Positions 6,750-14,831 of a DNA stretch of 39,193 bases are shown here, in pieces. The notes under the pieces are model-generated. The model did no database searches, was not told the DNA's origin, and worked only from the letters and a program-made list of their open reading frames with translations. Origin of the DNA: Roseisalinus antarcticus (GTDB lineage: Bacteria > Pseudomonadota > Alphaproteobacteria > Rhodobacterales > Rhodobacteraceae); contig NZ_FWFZ01000029.1 of assembly GCF_900172355.1 (NCBI RefSeq), forward strand, positions 1-39,193, read 5' to 3'. Within the stretch, counting starts at the first letter, position 1. Each line of letters begins with the position of its first letter. The position numbers and the translations under genes were made by a program.

Positions 6750-7961
6750 ATGGAGTACACACCGATTTCGCCGTTTATGCGGCCGATCTCGCACGCCCAT
6801 CTGCGCGTGATCGAGCGACCCGAGGCATCTGTCCCGAGCAAGCCTGTCAACAAGTGGGAGCTTTTGCGCGAGCTATCCAAGGCGCAAGCTGCCTTCGGGA
6901 TTTCTGAGCGCGATCTGACCGTTCTTCAGGGGCTTCTCAGCTTCTTTCCGGATGATGCGCTTGGCGGGAACACCGAAATGGTCGTCTTCCCATCCAACAA
7001 GGCGATCTGTGAGCGGTTGAACGGGATGCCTTGCTCTACGATGCGCCGTCATTTGGCCCGCTTGGTGGAGGCAGGCCTGCTCATGCGGCGGGATAGTCCC
7101 AATGGGAAGCGCTATGTACGCAAGCGTGGTGAGGAGCGCGTGGCCTTTGGCTTCGACCTATCCCCCCTCTATTGCCGCGCAGAGGAGATTGCACGGGCAG
7201 CAGAGGCTGTGCGAGAGGCCGAAGACCGAGTGCGGCGCCTTAGGGAGGTCGTAAGCCTCATGCGTCGCGACCTGGCCGCTCTGGCGGAGTTCGGTGATGA
7301 GATTCAGCCCGGGCTTGGCCTATGGGACCAGCTCCGCGATACGGCGGCCCTCACAGCCCGTGCTCTTCGACGCAAGCTTTCACTAGAGGATCTATCGTCC
7401 TATCGGACCGAACTGGAGACCCTTCTCGATCAGGCGCGCAACGTCATTGATGGTCCTGAAACAGAAGAAATGAACACCAATGATGCCCATTTTGAGCGTC
7501 ACCATCATAATTCAAATAAAGAATCTATAGATATTGAACCAGCCTTAGAAAAAGGCGGGGCGGCGGCCGGTGCGCCAGAAGCTGATGCATGTGGGCCTGA
7601 GGCTGACGTGGAAGAGCCGGACACGAGGCGGGTGCCGAAAATCCCGCTCCATCTGGTAATCGCAAGCTGCCCGTCGCTCAAGACCTTCTATCAGGGCGAC
7701 GTCCGACATTGGCACCAGCTTTTCGACGCGGCCTGTCATGTGCGGCCCGCCATGGGGATCAGTGTTTCCGCTTGGGAAGAAGCGCAGCGCTGTATGGGAC
7801 CAGAGCAAGCCTCGATTGTCGTCGTGGCCATGCTGGAACGTTTTTCAGACATCAGATCACCGGGTGGGTACTTGCGGGCGCTGACATCCAAGGCAGCGGC
7901 GGGCGAATTCTCTTGCGGTCCGATGGTGATGGCTCTGATCGGTCGGCGAAGTGCGGCTTAA
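6750..7961 (+). CDS. repC: RepC, replication initiator of the repABC replicon
   Basis: 403 aa from ATG 6750; GTG 6738 is in frame 4 codons earlier, and neither has a clear ribosome binding site. RepC initiates replication at an origin inside its own gene. The N-terminal half has the typical winged-helix part (KWELLRELSKAQAAFGISER, then LTVLQGLLSFFPDDAL, FPSNKAICERLNGMPCSTM, RHLARLVEAGLLMRRDSPNG). A low-complexity linker around residues 240-290 is followed by the C-terminal domain (GYLRALTSKAAAGEFSCGPM). Expression is probably limited by the ctRNA. The stop codon overlaps the first parS palindrome. Confidence 0.95.
   Translation: MEYTPISPFMRPISHAHLRVIERPEASVPSKPVNKWELLRELSKAQAAFGISERDLTVLQGLLSFFPDDALGGNTEMVVFPSNKAICERLNGMPCSTMRRHLARLVEAGLLMRRDSPNGKRYVRKRGEERVAFGFDLSPLYCRAEEIARAAEAVREAEDRVRRLREVVSLMRRDLAALAEFGDEIQPGLGLWDQLRDTAALTARALRRKLSLEDLSSYRTELETLLDQARNVIDGPETEEMNTNDAHFERHHHNSNKESIDIEPALEKGGAAAGAPEADACGPEADVEEPDTRRVPKIPLHLVIASCPSLKTFYQGDVRHWHQLFDAACHVRPAMGISVSAWEEAQRCMGPEQASIVVVAMLERFSDIRSPGGYLRALTSKAAAGEFSCGPMVMALIGRRSAA
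7465..7555. other. AT-rich stretch inside repC, probable origin of replication
   Basis: The linker codons of repC include a clear AT-rich island (CATCATAATTCAAATAAAGA and following bases) in otherwise GC-rich DNA. In studied repABC plasmids oriV lies within the repC coding region at such a stretch. The assignment rests on that precedent. Confidence 0.55.
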
Positions 7962-7972
7962 CAGCTGTTAAG
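7957..7972. promoter_or_regulatory. parS-like palindrome 1 (RepB centromere site)
   Basis: CTTAACAGCTGTTAAG is a perfect 16-base palindrome that contains the repC stop codon. It resembles the 16-base repABC parS form GTTnnnnGCnnnnAAC in length and in the central GC and TT/AA positions, but its outermost bases are C and G. Confidence 0.8.
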
Positions 7973-8001
7973 TTTGGATGGCGACGGGGCTGAGTTGGCA
8001 T

Positions 8002-8021
8002 GACTTAACAGCTGTTAAGTC
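8002..8021. promoter_or_regulatory. parS-like palindrome 2 (RepB centromere site)
   Basis: GACTTAACAGCTGTTAAGTC is a perfect 20-base palindrome with the same 16-base core as the copy 45 bases upstream. Two identical cores right behind repC are a strong sign of the partition site. Confidence 0.82.
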
Positions 8022-8130
8022 GTCCCTCGGCAACCATACGGTCATCGAAAAGGAAAGGAATGTTGGTTTGAGGGTGCCGGGAAATGAGATCGGGAGAGTG
8101 ACTTCCTGCGCCCGTCGTGGAGAATATCTG

Positions 8131-9360
8131 ATGACGAAAGCTGCCCAGAAAATTACCCTGTCCCCATCCCGGGATATCCCTTTCGACAAGCTCTTGCTGA
8201 GCCAGTCCAAAGTCTGGCGCATCAAGGCTGGCGTGTCCCTCGAAGAACTGGCCGAAGACATCGCTCGCCGCGGTCTTTTGCAAGGCCTGAGCGTGTGGCC
8301 CGTATTGGGTGACGATGGCGCAGAAACCGGCAAGTTCGAAATCCCTGCCGGGGGCCGTCAGTTCCAAGCATTGTCACTGCTGGTGAAGCAGAAGCGTTTG
8401 GCGAAGACGACGCCCATTCCCTGCATCGTGCGCGATGCTGCGTTCGACATCCTTGCCGAGGACGATTCCCTTGCTGAAAACATGCAGCGCGTCGCCCTCC
8501 ACCCGCTCGACCAGTTCCGCGCGTTTGCGTCCCTGCGCGACAAGGGTCAGAGCGCTGCAGAGATTGCTGCCGCCTTCTTCGTCACGCCGCAGATCATGAA
8601 GCAGCGCCTCAAACTTGCCTCCGTCGCCCCTGCCCTGCTTGAGGTCTATGCCGGGGATGGCATGATGCTGGAGCAGCTCATGGCCTTCACTGTGAACCCC
8701 GATCACGCGCGTCAAGTTCAGGTCTGGGATGTGATCCAATCATCCTGGAACAAGGAGCCATTCCAGATCCGGCGCATGCTGACCGAGACCTCGGTCCGGG
8801 CCTCAGACCGGCGCGCGGTCTTTGTCGGTGTTGATGCCTATGAAGCCGCGGGTGGCACGATGCTGCATGATCTCTTTCAGGGCGATGATGGTGGCTGGCT
8901 GGAGGACCCTGCCCTGCTCGATCGGCTGGTGACGGAGAAAATCCAGGCTGAGGCTGAAACTGAGACGACTGCGGTTGAAGGCTGGAAATGGATCGAGGCC
9001 GCACTTGACCTGCCCTGCGGCGACAACCACGCGCTGCGGCGACTGTCCGGTGACCCGGCGCCAATGACGGATGATGAAGGTGCGGGACGGCTCCCGGACA
9101 AGCTACATGAGGCTTCTGCTGTCCATGATGTTGATGACGCAGGGGGCCTATGCCGCGGTGTCCGGCTGGCAGCTGTCGGCGACCTAGGTGCGGGCACCGT
9201 CGTCACCCCCGGTGGAATGCCGATCGGCACTGACCTCTCAGAACATCAGGATGGTGGCGCGCTAAGCAAGCTTTCTTACATCCGGGACAGTCGGCCTTCA
9301 TCATCCACGACGTCAAGTCTGCATCCTTCGCCAGTCCAGCGCCACAGAACAATGTTGTAG
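8131..9360 (+). pseudogene. ParB/RepB/Spo0J-like protein with decayed C-terminus
   Basis: ATG 8131 opens a ParB-like protein: FEIPAGGRQFQALSLLV (box I-like), DSLAENMQRVALHPLDQFRA (box II), and a helix-turn-helix (SAAEIAAAFFVTPQIMKQRL). The family of large plasmid ParB-like proteins usually reaches 600-700 aa. Here recognisable sequence stops soon after AVEGWKWIEAA and PMTDDE (about residue 315). The rest to 9360 is Ser/Pro-rich, looks like out-of-frame reading, and runs 85 bases into the opposing RES gene. So the gene was probably truncated when the toxin-antitoxin pair arrived. The DNA-binding part might still be made. Confidence 0.6.
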
Positions 9361-9788
9361 TCTACCGCCGATGTCCCCTTGGCAAAGCTTCGGATCAGAA
9401 GGCCTGCAAAGCCGTCAGTGATGAGACTGGCGGCAAAGTCCTGCGTCGGAACAGTTTGCCCATCGAGCATCCTTGCGCGCCAGCCCGGATCTGCGAGTGT
9501 GCCTTTTGTCATTCCGTATTGCGCAACTGCGTCTGCGTTGCGGGTATCAAGAATCGGGCCAAGGTCGGCAGCGTAGGACACAAGGATCGTGGGCTGCAGG
9601 CTTCCCACCTGGTTGGCTTCGCGCAACGCCGTGGTTGGGTCGAGCGCGGTGTAGAGGGCCGGGGTGCCCTTCGCGTTGAATCGCCCTCCATAGAGTTCAG
9701 CACCACGCCCAGAGAGAGGTTCACGCGCATAGACAGGGTTGAGGGCGCGGTAGAGCGGACCTGTATAACGCCCAGCGTTAAGAGGCAT
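9276..9788 (-). CDS. RES-domain toxin
   Basis: 170 aa. RES toxins degrade cellular NAD+ and pair with Xre-type antitoxins. The name-giving conserved residues are visible: RALNPVYAREPLSGRGAELY followed by GGRFNAKGTPALYTALDPTT (R-G-G-R-F and the Y-A-L-D strand), and a C-terminal NIVLWRW strand. Its ATG shares one base with the stop of the antitoxin gene (TGATG), so the two are translationally coupled. The 3' end overlaps the end of the decayed parB-like gene on the other strand. Confidence 0.88.
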   Translation of the reverse strand: MPLNAGRYTGPLYRALNPVYAREPLSGRGAELYGGRFNAKGTPALYTALDPTTALREANQVGSLQPTILVSYAADLGPILDTRNADAVAQYGMTKGTLADPGWRARMLDGQTVPTQDFAASLITDGFAGLLIRSFAKGTSAVDYNIVLWRWTGEGCRLDVVDDEGRLSRM

Positions 9789-10138
9789 CAGGCAAACACG
9801 CCTGCGTCGACCGCGTCTATGTATTCGAGAACCTGCTGCGCCTTGCCGTCCTGCACCAACTGCATCGCGGTCCGGCCGTCAAACCCGGGCAGGGGCTCTG
9901 AGCGATACCAGGCATAAGCCATCAGTTCCGACCCGAACCGCGGCTCGACCTTGTTGAGCACTTCGACCAGTTCGCGCAAACGGCGCTGTGTCTTGTCCGA
10001 GCTGATACGGCTCCGCCGCTGCATGGCATCCTTGCCAAGACCAACCGTCATTGCGATCTCCTCTGCCGAGGTGCGCAGCGCTGCTGCGATCTTGCGCGGT
10101 TCAAACTGTCCGCCTTCTGCAAAGTTTGTGATGTGCAT
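9788..10138 (-). CDS. Xre/MbcA/ParS-type antitoxin (DUF2384)
   Basis: 116 aa from ATG 10138 (MHITNFAEGGQFEPRKIA), chosen because GGAG lies 6-9 bases upstream. An N-terminal helix-turn-helix region (KIAAALRTSAEEIAMTVGLG) is followed by the toxin-binding domain (RLRELVEVLNKVEPRFGSEL, AWYRSEPLPGFDGRTAMQLV) of the Xre-MbcA-ParS family. It neutralises the RES toxin and should repress the shared promoter, where two imperfect inverted repeats lie. Confidence 0.88.
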   Translation of the reverse strand: MHITNFAEGGQFEPRKIAAALRTSAEEIAMTVGLGKDAMQRRSRISSDKTQRRLRELVEVLNKVEPRFGSELMAYAWYRSEPLPGFDGRTAMQLVQDGKAQQVLEYIDAVDAGVFA

Positions 10139-10151
10139 AACGTTACTCCAT

Positions 10152-10196
10152 ACGGTCATTATGACGGTATATAGCGGCAATATTACCGAATATCAA
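10152..10196 (-). promoter_or_regulatory. Promoter/operator of the Xre-RES pair
   Basis: Minus strand: TTGATA (10191-10196), 17 bases, TATATA (10168-10173). The spacer holds CGGTAATATTGCCG, an imperfect palindrome. Just downstream, ACCGTCATAATGACCGT is a second near-palindrome. Repeats overlapping the boxes fit repression by the antitoxin. Confidence 0.65.
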
Positions 10197-10343
10197 GTCA
10201 ACAGCAGTGAACTCCGCGTTTCTCCCAAGAAATTCATGTCCCGGTAACACGCACATCTTGGAAAATGCCGCAGGTCTTGGTGCTTTGAGCACTGCCTGAG
10301 ACGTATATTTGAAGAAGCTGCCAGCCCTGTCGGTTCTGCCCGC

Positions 10344-10377
10344 CAAAAAGTGAAAGTGTCCTTCGGGTTTTGTGACT
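10344..10377 (+). repeat. Dispersed leader motif, copy 1 (diverged)
   Basis: AAAAAGTGAAAGTGTCCTTC followed by GGGTTTTG. This is the least perfect of six related leader motifs (GAAAG, 3 bases, CCTTC). Downstream GAGGG...CCCTC can pair before the start of the next gene at 10457. Confidence 0.5.
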
Positions 10378-10456
10378 GACGGATGAGGGCCTTTGGGGTC
10401 CCTCAAATGGGTCCGGGCCGGATTCCGGTCTGTCTTTCTTGACGAAGGGCATTCCC

Positions 10457-10927
10457 ATGCAAACAGGTGTCTTGCGCGTGTTGCGCGCGACCGCTGCCTC
10501 CTGGTGGCGGCACAAGGAATTGCGCCGAACCGGCAAGACCGAGCTGGCGCGGCGGCTCGAACGCGAGACTGTGTTGCGCGATCTCGGCTATCTCAGGCAG
10601 GCGGCGACATTGCCGGACGCGCATGTGATCTGCGGACATGGCGGGACGTTCATCCATCTCGGTTGGACCACCGTGTCCACGCTCGCGCCGATCGAGCGCT
10701 TGCCCTTGGCCGCTCTTGCGGTCGCACGAAGGACGCCCTTCATCGATATCCGACCCGTCACCGATGTGATCGCCTTCGCGAACCTGCCCCGCGTGCCGCG
10801 GGACGGATCGATCGACCCTGAATCTTGGGGTCCCGGCAGGTCCATCCCACTGACCACCTACATCGACATGGTCGAAAAGCTCGGTGCGAGGATCGCCAAC
10901 GACCCGCGCACCCGTCGGTCAACCTGA
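10457..10927 (+). CDS. Conserved-looking plasmid protein of unknown function
   Basis: 156 aa; I do not recognise a family. ATG 10457 is preceded by GAAGGGCATTCCC, the same CCCATG start context seen in most genes of this block. The N-terminus is basic (WWRHKELRRTGKTELARRLE). The rest mixes hydrophobic strands with an ICGHGGTFIHLGW segment and a proline-rich tail. No signal peptide or membrane helix is evident. It is the first gene of the plus-strand backbone module, 41 bases ahead of ardC, so the two are probably co-transcribed. Confidence 0.65.
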   Translation: MQTGVLRVLRATAASWWRHKELRRTGKTELARRLERETVLRDLGYLRQAATLPDAHVICGHGGTFIHLGWTTVSTLAPIERLPLAALAVARRTPFIDIRPVTDVIAFANLPRVPRDGSIDPESWGPGRSIPLTTYIDMVEKLGARIANDPRTRRST

Positions 10928-10967
10928 ATCCCATTCTCTCTCATCAACACACGAAAGGACGCCAGCC

Positions 10968-11906
10968 ATGGCCCGATCCCGCACGCCCAAATTCGATGCC
11001 TCCGAGGTCATCACAAACGAAATCATCCGCATCATCGAGCGCGGCGTCCTGCCGTGGCGCAAGCCCTGGACGGCAGGTGGCAGCTCTCGTCCCCTGCGCG
11101 TGGGCGGTGAGCCCTACCTGGGGGTGAACAACTTCCTGCTGACCATGCGGACCGTGATGGCAGGCCACAGCTCGCCCTTCTGGATGACGCTGCCGCAGGC
11201 CAATGCGTTGGACGCAAAGGTCCGCAAGGGCGAAAAGTCCTCCGTCGTGGTGTATTACGGCCAAAGTCGGAAAGGCGCCGATAACGACGACGACTGCGGC
11301 GATGGCGATGATCACTCCGAGGAGGCTCGGATCTTCCGCTTCCAGAAATCATATCGCGTGTTCAATGGCTGCCAGATCGAGGGTCTGCCCGACAGCTTCT
11401 ACCCAGACCCGGAGCCAACGCCCGAACATCCCCCTGCAGAGCCCATCCCGTATATGCAGACATTCTTCGATGCGATCGACATCACCACGGTATTCGCGGG
11501 CGGCGAGGCCTACTACCTGCCGCCGGTGGACAAGGTTTACATGCCGCAGGTCACGCGGTTTCAGGACCCGCGCAATTTCTACGGGGTCTGGGCGCATGAG
11601 CTTGCCCATGCCACGAAAGCCCCGCATCGGCTGAACCGCGATTATGGTCTCTCGCGGTTCGGCAATACTTCTTATGCCCGCGAAGAGATTGTGGCCGAGT
11701 TGACCTCCTGTTTCCTGGGACAGGAGCTTGGGTTCACGGCGCATACGCTCGAGATGAATGCCGCTTACCTCTACAACTGGCTGCGCGTTTTGCGCTCGGA
11801 CAAAACCGCGATCTTCAAGCACGCCGCGGATGCGCAGCGCGCCTGTGACTACCTGATCGCCAGCTCGGAGGCGGGCAGGGCAGGGGGCAGCGCCGAGGCT
11901 GCCTGA
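10968..11906 (+). CDS. ardC: ArdC-like antirestriction protein
   Basis: 312 aa from ATG 10968 (AAAGGACGCCAGCC upstream). ArdC proteins bind single-stranded DNA and protect incoming plasmid DNA from host restriction. The N-terminal DUF1738-type domain shows ITNEIIRIIERGVLPWRKPW and LRVGGEPYLGVNNFLL. The C-terminal zincin-like domain has the metal-binding HELAHATKAPHRL motif (HExxH), then REEIVAELTSCFLGQELGF and NAAYLYNWLRVLRSDK. An acidic insert (NDDDCGDGDDHSEEA) interrupts the first domain. Such genes are expressed early in conjugation; here it opens the backbone module. Confidence 0.9.
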   Translation: MARSRTPKFDASEVITNEIIRIIERGVLPWRKPWTAGGSSRPLRVGGEPYLGVNNFLLTMRTVMAGHSSPFWMTLPQANALDAKVRKGEKSSVVVYYGQSRKGADNDDDCGDGDDHSEEARIFRFQKSYRVFNGCQIEGLPDSFYPDPEPTPEHPPAEPIPYMQTFFDAIDITTVFAGGEAYYLPPVDKVYMPQVTRFQDPRNFYGVWAHELAHATKAPHRLNRDYGLSRFGNTSYAREEIVAELTSCFLGQELGFTAHTLEMNAAYLYNWLRVLRSDKTAIFKHAADAQRACDYLIASSEAGRAGGSAEAA

Positions 11907-11931
11907 TAACACCCCGCAAACGGAGATTCCC

Positions 11932-12141
11932 ATGTCACACAAGGACCCAAAGACGCTGCGGGTCGCCTGTTTCCCTGGTGGTCACCGCAGGATCATCACC
12001 TTCGAACGCGGTGCCTATTGGTGGAGCCAGTCCGAGGGTGCTTATCCGCTCTCGGCAGCGCTTGAGAGCATCACGGAAAAGGGCGGCTGGATCGAAACCA
12101 TCCCCAACCCGAACTACAGAGGCAGACGGCTGTTCGGGTAA
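11932..12141 (+). CDS. Small hypothetical protein
   Basis: 69 aa, unrecognised. It starts 25 bases behind ardC with CGGAGATTCCC ahead of the ATG and is probably in the same transcript. Visible features are an aromatic GAYWWSQSEGAYPLSAAL stretch and a basic C-terminal end (NYRGRRLFG). No membrane segment. Confidence 0.6.
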   Translation: MSHKDPKTLRVACFPGGHRRIITFERGAYWWSQSEGAYPLSAALESITEKGGWIETIPNPNYRGRRLFG

Positions 12142-12173
12142 GGCACCTTCGGCCTCGGTTCTTCCGCCACGTG

Positions 12174-12219
12174 GAAAAGAAAAAGCAGGCTTTGAGAAGG
12201 GTGTTTCAACTTCTCAAAG
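12174..12219 (+). repeat. Dispersed leader motif, copy 2, with hairpin
   Basis: GAAAAGAAAAAGCAGGCTTT (AAAGC-AG-GCTTT) followed at once by a perfect stem TTTGAGAAG / CTTCTCAAA around 10 bases. The stem ends at the AAAGGAG ribosome binding site of the next gene, so folding could limit its translation. Confidence 0.6.
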
Positions 12220-12228
12220 GAGAGCCCC

Positions 12229-12618
12229 ATGACCAGTACCGCTCAATCCCAGACAGACCGCCCGGACCCGACCGTAATCGCCGCACAGAACGACGCGTTC
12301 CGCCAGCTCGCCTGTCTCGGCATCCCGCCCGCGCAGCCCATCCAGGGCCGCATGCATGTCACCCGTTCGCTCATGGAGGCCGATGATGGCTTCATGGCGG
12401 AGGCAGTAAAGGCCACGGGCACGTTCGAGACGTTTGAGCCCGAAAACGACCCCGAAGGCTGGCACGATTTCGGGGCGGTCGAGATCCGGGGTGAGACCGT
12501 GTTCTGGAAAATCGATCTCTACGAGGCTGACTCGGATTTCCGATACGGGGCCGAGACCCCGGACAACCCCGCGACCACCATGCGCGTGCTGACCATCATG
12601 CTGGCGCGCGACTGGTAG
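12229..12618 (+). CDS. DUF3768 family protein
   Basis: 129 aa. The conserved DUF3768 core is plain: NDAFRQ near the start, FEPENDPEGWHDFGAVEIRG, VFWKIDLYEADSDFRYG and the C-terminal TTMRVLTIMLARDW. Function unknown; the family is typical of alphaproteobacterial plasmids and integrative elements beside ArdC, ParB and DUF736 genes, as here. AAAGGAGAGCCCC precedes the ATG, inside a hairpin. Confidence 0.85.
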   Translation: MTSTAQSQTDRPDPTVIAAQNDAFRQLACLGIPPAQPIQGRMHVTRSLMEADDGFMAEAVKATGTFETFEPENDPEGWHDFGAVEIRGETVFWKIDLYEADSDFRYGAETPDNPATTMRVLTIMLARDW

Positions 12619-12671
12619 GGCAGGGGGCAGCCTCAATCCTACACCTCCGACACTCAAGGCCCGCTGACCCT

Positions 12672-12722
12672 CAAAGGGCAAAGCAGGCCTTTTGTCGTTT
12701 TGATCCCCGAACCCGGGGATTG
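12672..12722 (+). repeat. Dispersed leader motif, copy 3, with hairpin
   Basis: CAAAGGGCAAAGCAGGCCTT then TTGTCGTTTTG, followed by the hairpin ATCCCC-gaaccc-GGGGAT. It lies 52-103 bases ahead of the large ParB-like gene. Confidence 0.6.
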
Positions 12723-12774
12723 GTCGCGCGGATGATCGCGCAGACCGTTTCATACCTATCGAAAAGGACATCCC

Positions 12775-14757
12775 ATGACCGCAAACTTTGCCCCTTTCAC
12801 TGTCGCAATTGGCGAGCTAATTGCGCATCCCGCCAATGTGCGTAGCAAATCCCCGGAAACCTATGACCCCGAGAACATCGCGCATCTCAAAGCCAGCATC
12901 GCCGTGCTGGGCCTGCTCCAGCCGCTCCTGGTCCAGAAGATCGATGGTAAATACGCCGTGCTCGCCGGCGGCCGGCGTCACGCCGCGCTGAAGGAGCTGG
13001 TCGCTGACAAGGCTGCCAAGGGGTTCACCGCGAAGACCAAGGTGGACTGCCGACTTGTTCCGGACGATTGCGACGTGACCACAGCCCTGTCGCTCGCTGA
13101 GAACGTCACCCAGGCACCGATGAACGCGATCGACGAGTTCGAGGCCTTCGCCCGGATGATGGAGGTCGACGGCCAGACGCCCGAGACGATCGCCAAAACA
13201 TTCGGCACGACCGTCGCTGCCGTGAAAGGCCGGTTGCGCTACGGCCTGATCCACCCCGACATCCGCGCCGCGGCCCGGGCCAAGGTGATCACGCTCGACA
13301 CGATGAAGGCTTTCGCCGAGCACCCGAGCCAGGAGGCGCAGCGCGAGGTCTTCGAGGCGCTTACGAAAGACGGCGGCTATCTGCAGGCCTATACCGTCCG
13401 TCAGTCGCTCAAATCCCGCGGGGTGCAGGTCAGCGACGATATCGGGGCCTTCGTGCGCGAAGACTACGTGGCACGAGGCGGCGCTGTCGCGGCTGATCTT
13501 CTGGAAGAGCATTCCGTGCTCGAGGATGCGGCGCTGGTTGAGACCATCCTGCTCGAGAAGCTCGGTGCCGCCGCCGAGGACGCCCGTATGAGGCTGGGCT
13601 TTGCCTGGGCGGATGCGATGGTGCGCTATGATTACGCGACCATGGCCGACTTCGGTCGCGTCTATCCCGGCCCGATCGAGCCGGATGAGGCCGCCCAGAA
13701 GCGCATCGATGAGATCACCGCCGAGCTCGAGAAACTGCAGCTCGAGATGGAGGACGAGGGGCTCGAGGAGGACGCCTACACTGCTCTCGACGACCGCGTG
13801 GACGCCCTGGAAGAGGAAGCCCGCGACCTGCAGGAGGCCTACAGCGCCGAGGACCTCGCGCGCTCTGGGGTGATTGCGTCGTGGTCGGGCGGTAAGGTCA
13901 CGCTCCATGTGGGACTCGTGCGCCCCGAGGACACCGTGAAAGAGGAGGGCGCGCGCGGCTCCTCGAGTAACCAGACGGGGGAGGAGGCCCCGGACGCTGG
14001 CGAGATCAGCTACCCGGCCTCGCTGGCTGAGGATCTCAAGACAGAGCGGGCCATGGCCCTTGGCGCCGCGATGGCGCTGCATCCGGAGGCCACGCTTGAC
14101 CTGACGCTCTTCAAGCTGGTGAGTGACGTTCTGTACAGCGGAATGGCCGTGACGCAGGCGATCAAGATCGAGGCCCGCAAAGAATACCGCAACCACGCCA
14201 AGATGGACGAGATCGACGAGACCTCGCTCGAGCAGGTGGCGGCAGCGCATGATGCGCTTGATCTGTCCTGGCTCGATGACGCCCGCGCGCCCGCCGATCA
14301 GTTCGCGGCGTTTCGCGCGCTCGATGCGGGTGAGAAGGCCAAGCTCGTGGCCTATGCCACGGCCAGCACCACGCAGTCCTGCTTCGCGCGGGATCCTAGG
14401 CGCGACAGCCTGATGCATGAGTTCGAGATCGAGGTCATGCCCGACATTCGCGCACATTGGACGCCGAACGCGGCGCTGTTCAACCGCTTCAAGAAGGCCT
14501 GGCTCCTGAAGATCCTTGGCGAGGATCTGGGTCTCGCCCAGGAGGCGGTAACGCTGGCCTCGTCGAGCAAGAAGGAGATCGTCGCCTTCTGCGACAAGCT
14601 CTTTGCCGAGCCCTTCGCCACGCTCACGGACGCGCAGCGCGCTGCGGTGGCCGCCTGGTGCCCGCCCATGATGCAGACCGCCGGTGTCGCCTGTGATGAG
14701 ACGGCGCCCATCGTGGAAACCCCGGAACCTGACGGAGAGGTCGCGCAGGCGGCCTGA
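12775..14757 (+). CDS. Large ParB/RepB/Spo0J-family protein
   Basis: 660 aa, about twice the length of RepB. Residues 1-200 carry the ParB core: IAVLGLLQPLLVQKIDGKYA, VLAGGRRHAALKEL, TTALSLAENVTQAPMNAIDE and a helix-turn-helix (ETIAKTFGTTVAAVKGRLRY). An acidic coiled-coil-like part follows (about residues 305-365: ITAELEKLQLEMEDEGLEED). The C-terminal half is unassigned. Proteins of this size are common on Rhodobacterales and Sphingomonadales plasmids in addition to the true partition proteins; they may regulate or process DNA rather than segregate it. The start has AAAAGGACATCCC upstream and a leader motif with hairpin further up. Confidence 0.88.
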   Translation: MTANFAPFTVAIGELIAHPANVRSKSPETYDPENIAHLKASIAVLGLLQPLLVQKIDGKYAVLAGGRRHAALKELVADKAAKGFTAKTKVDCRLVPDDCDVTTALSLAENVTQAPMNAIDEFEAFARMMEVDGQTPETIAKTFGTTVAAVKGRLRYGLIHPDIRAAARAKVITLDTMKAFAEHPSQEAQREVFEALTKDGGYLQAYTVRQSLKSRGVQVSDDIGAFVREDYVARGGAVAADLLEEHSVLEDAALVETILLEKLGAAAEDARMRLGFAWADAMVRYDYATMADFGRVYPGPIEPDEAAQKRIDEITAELEKLQLEMEDEGLEEDAYTALDDRVDALEEEARDLQEAYSAEDLARSGVIASWSGGKVTLHVGLVRPEDTVKEEGARGSSSNQTGEEAPDAGEISYPASLAEDLKTERAMALGAAMALHPEATLDLTLFKLVSDVLYSGMAVTQAIKIEARKEYRNHAKMDEIDETSLEQVAAAHDALDLSWLDDARAPADQFAAFRALDAGEKAKLVAYATASTTQSCFARDPRRDSLMHEFEIEVMPDIRAHWTPNAALFNRFKKAWLLKILGEDLGLAQEAVTLASSSKKEIVAFCDKLFAEPFATLTDAQRAAVAAWCPPMMQTAGVACDETAPIVETPEPDGEVAQAA

Positions 14758-14766
14758 CGCATCACG

Positions 14767-14800
14767 CGACCCGCGCGAAACATTCCGCCCGCGCGGGTCG
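14767..14800 (+). promoter_or_regulatory. Strong leader hairpin
   Basis: CGACCCGCGCG and CGCGCGGGTCG form a perfect 11-bp stem with a 12-base loop between the ParB-like gene and the DUF3085-like gene. No T-run follows, so it is not a standard terminator. It may stabilise or separate mRNA segments. Confidence 0.5.
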
Positions 14801-14831
14801 ACCCTCTCACACCCAACCGAAAGACATCCCC

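Noticed and set aside
12817-14457. Long minus-strand frame of 546 codons opposite the large ParB-like gene
   Set aside because: It mirrors the high-GC codon pattern of a clear gene on the plus strand and shows no domain of its own.
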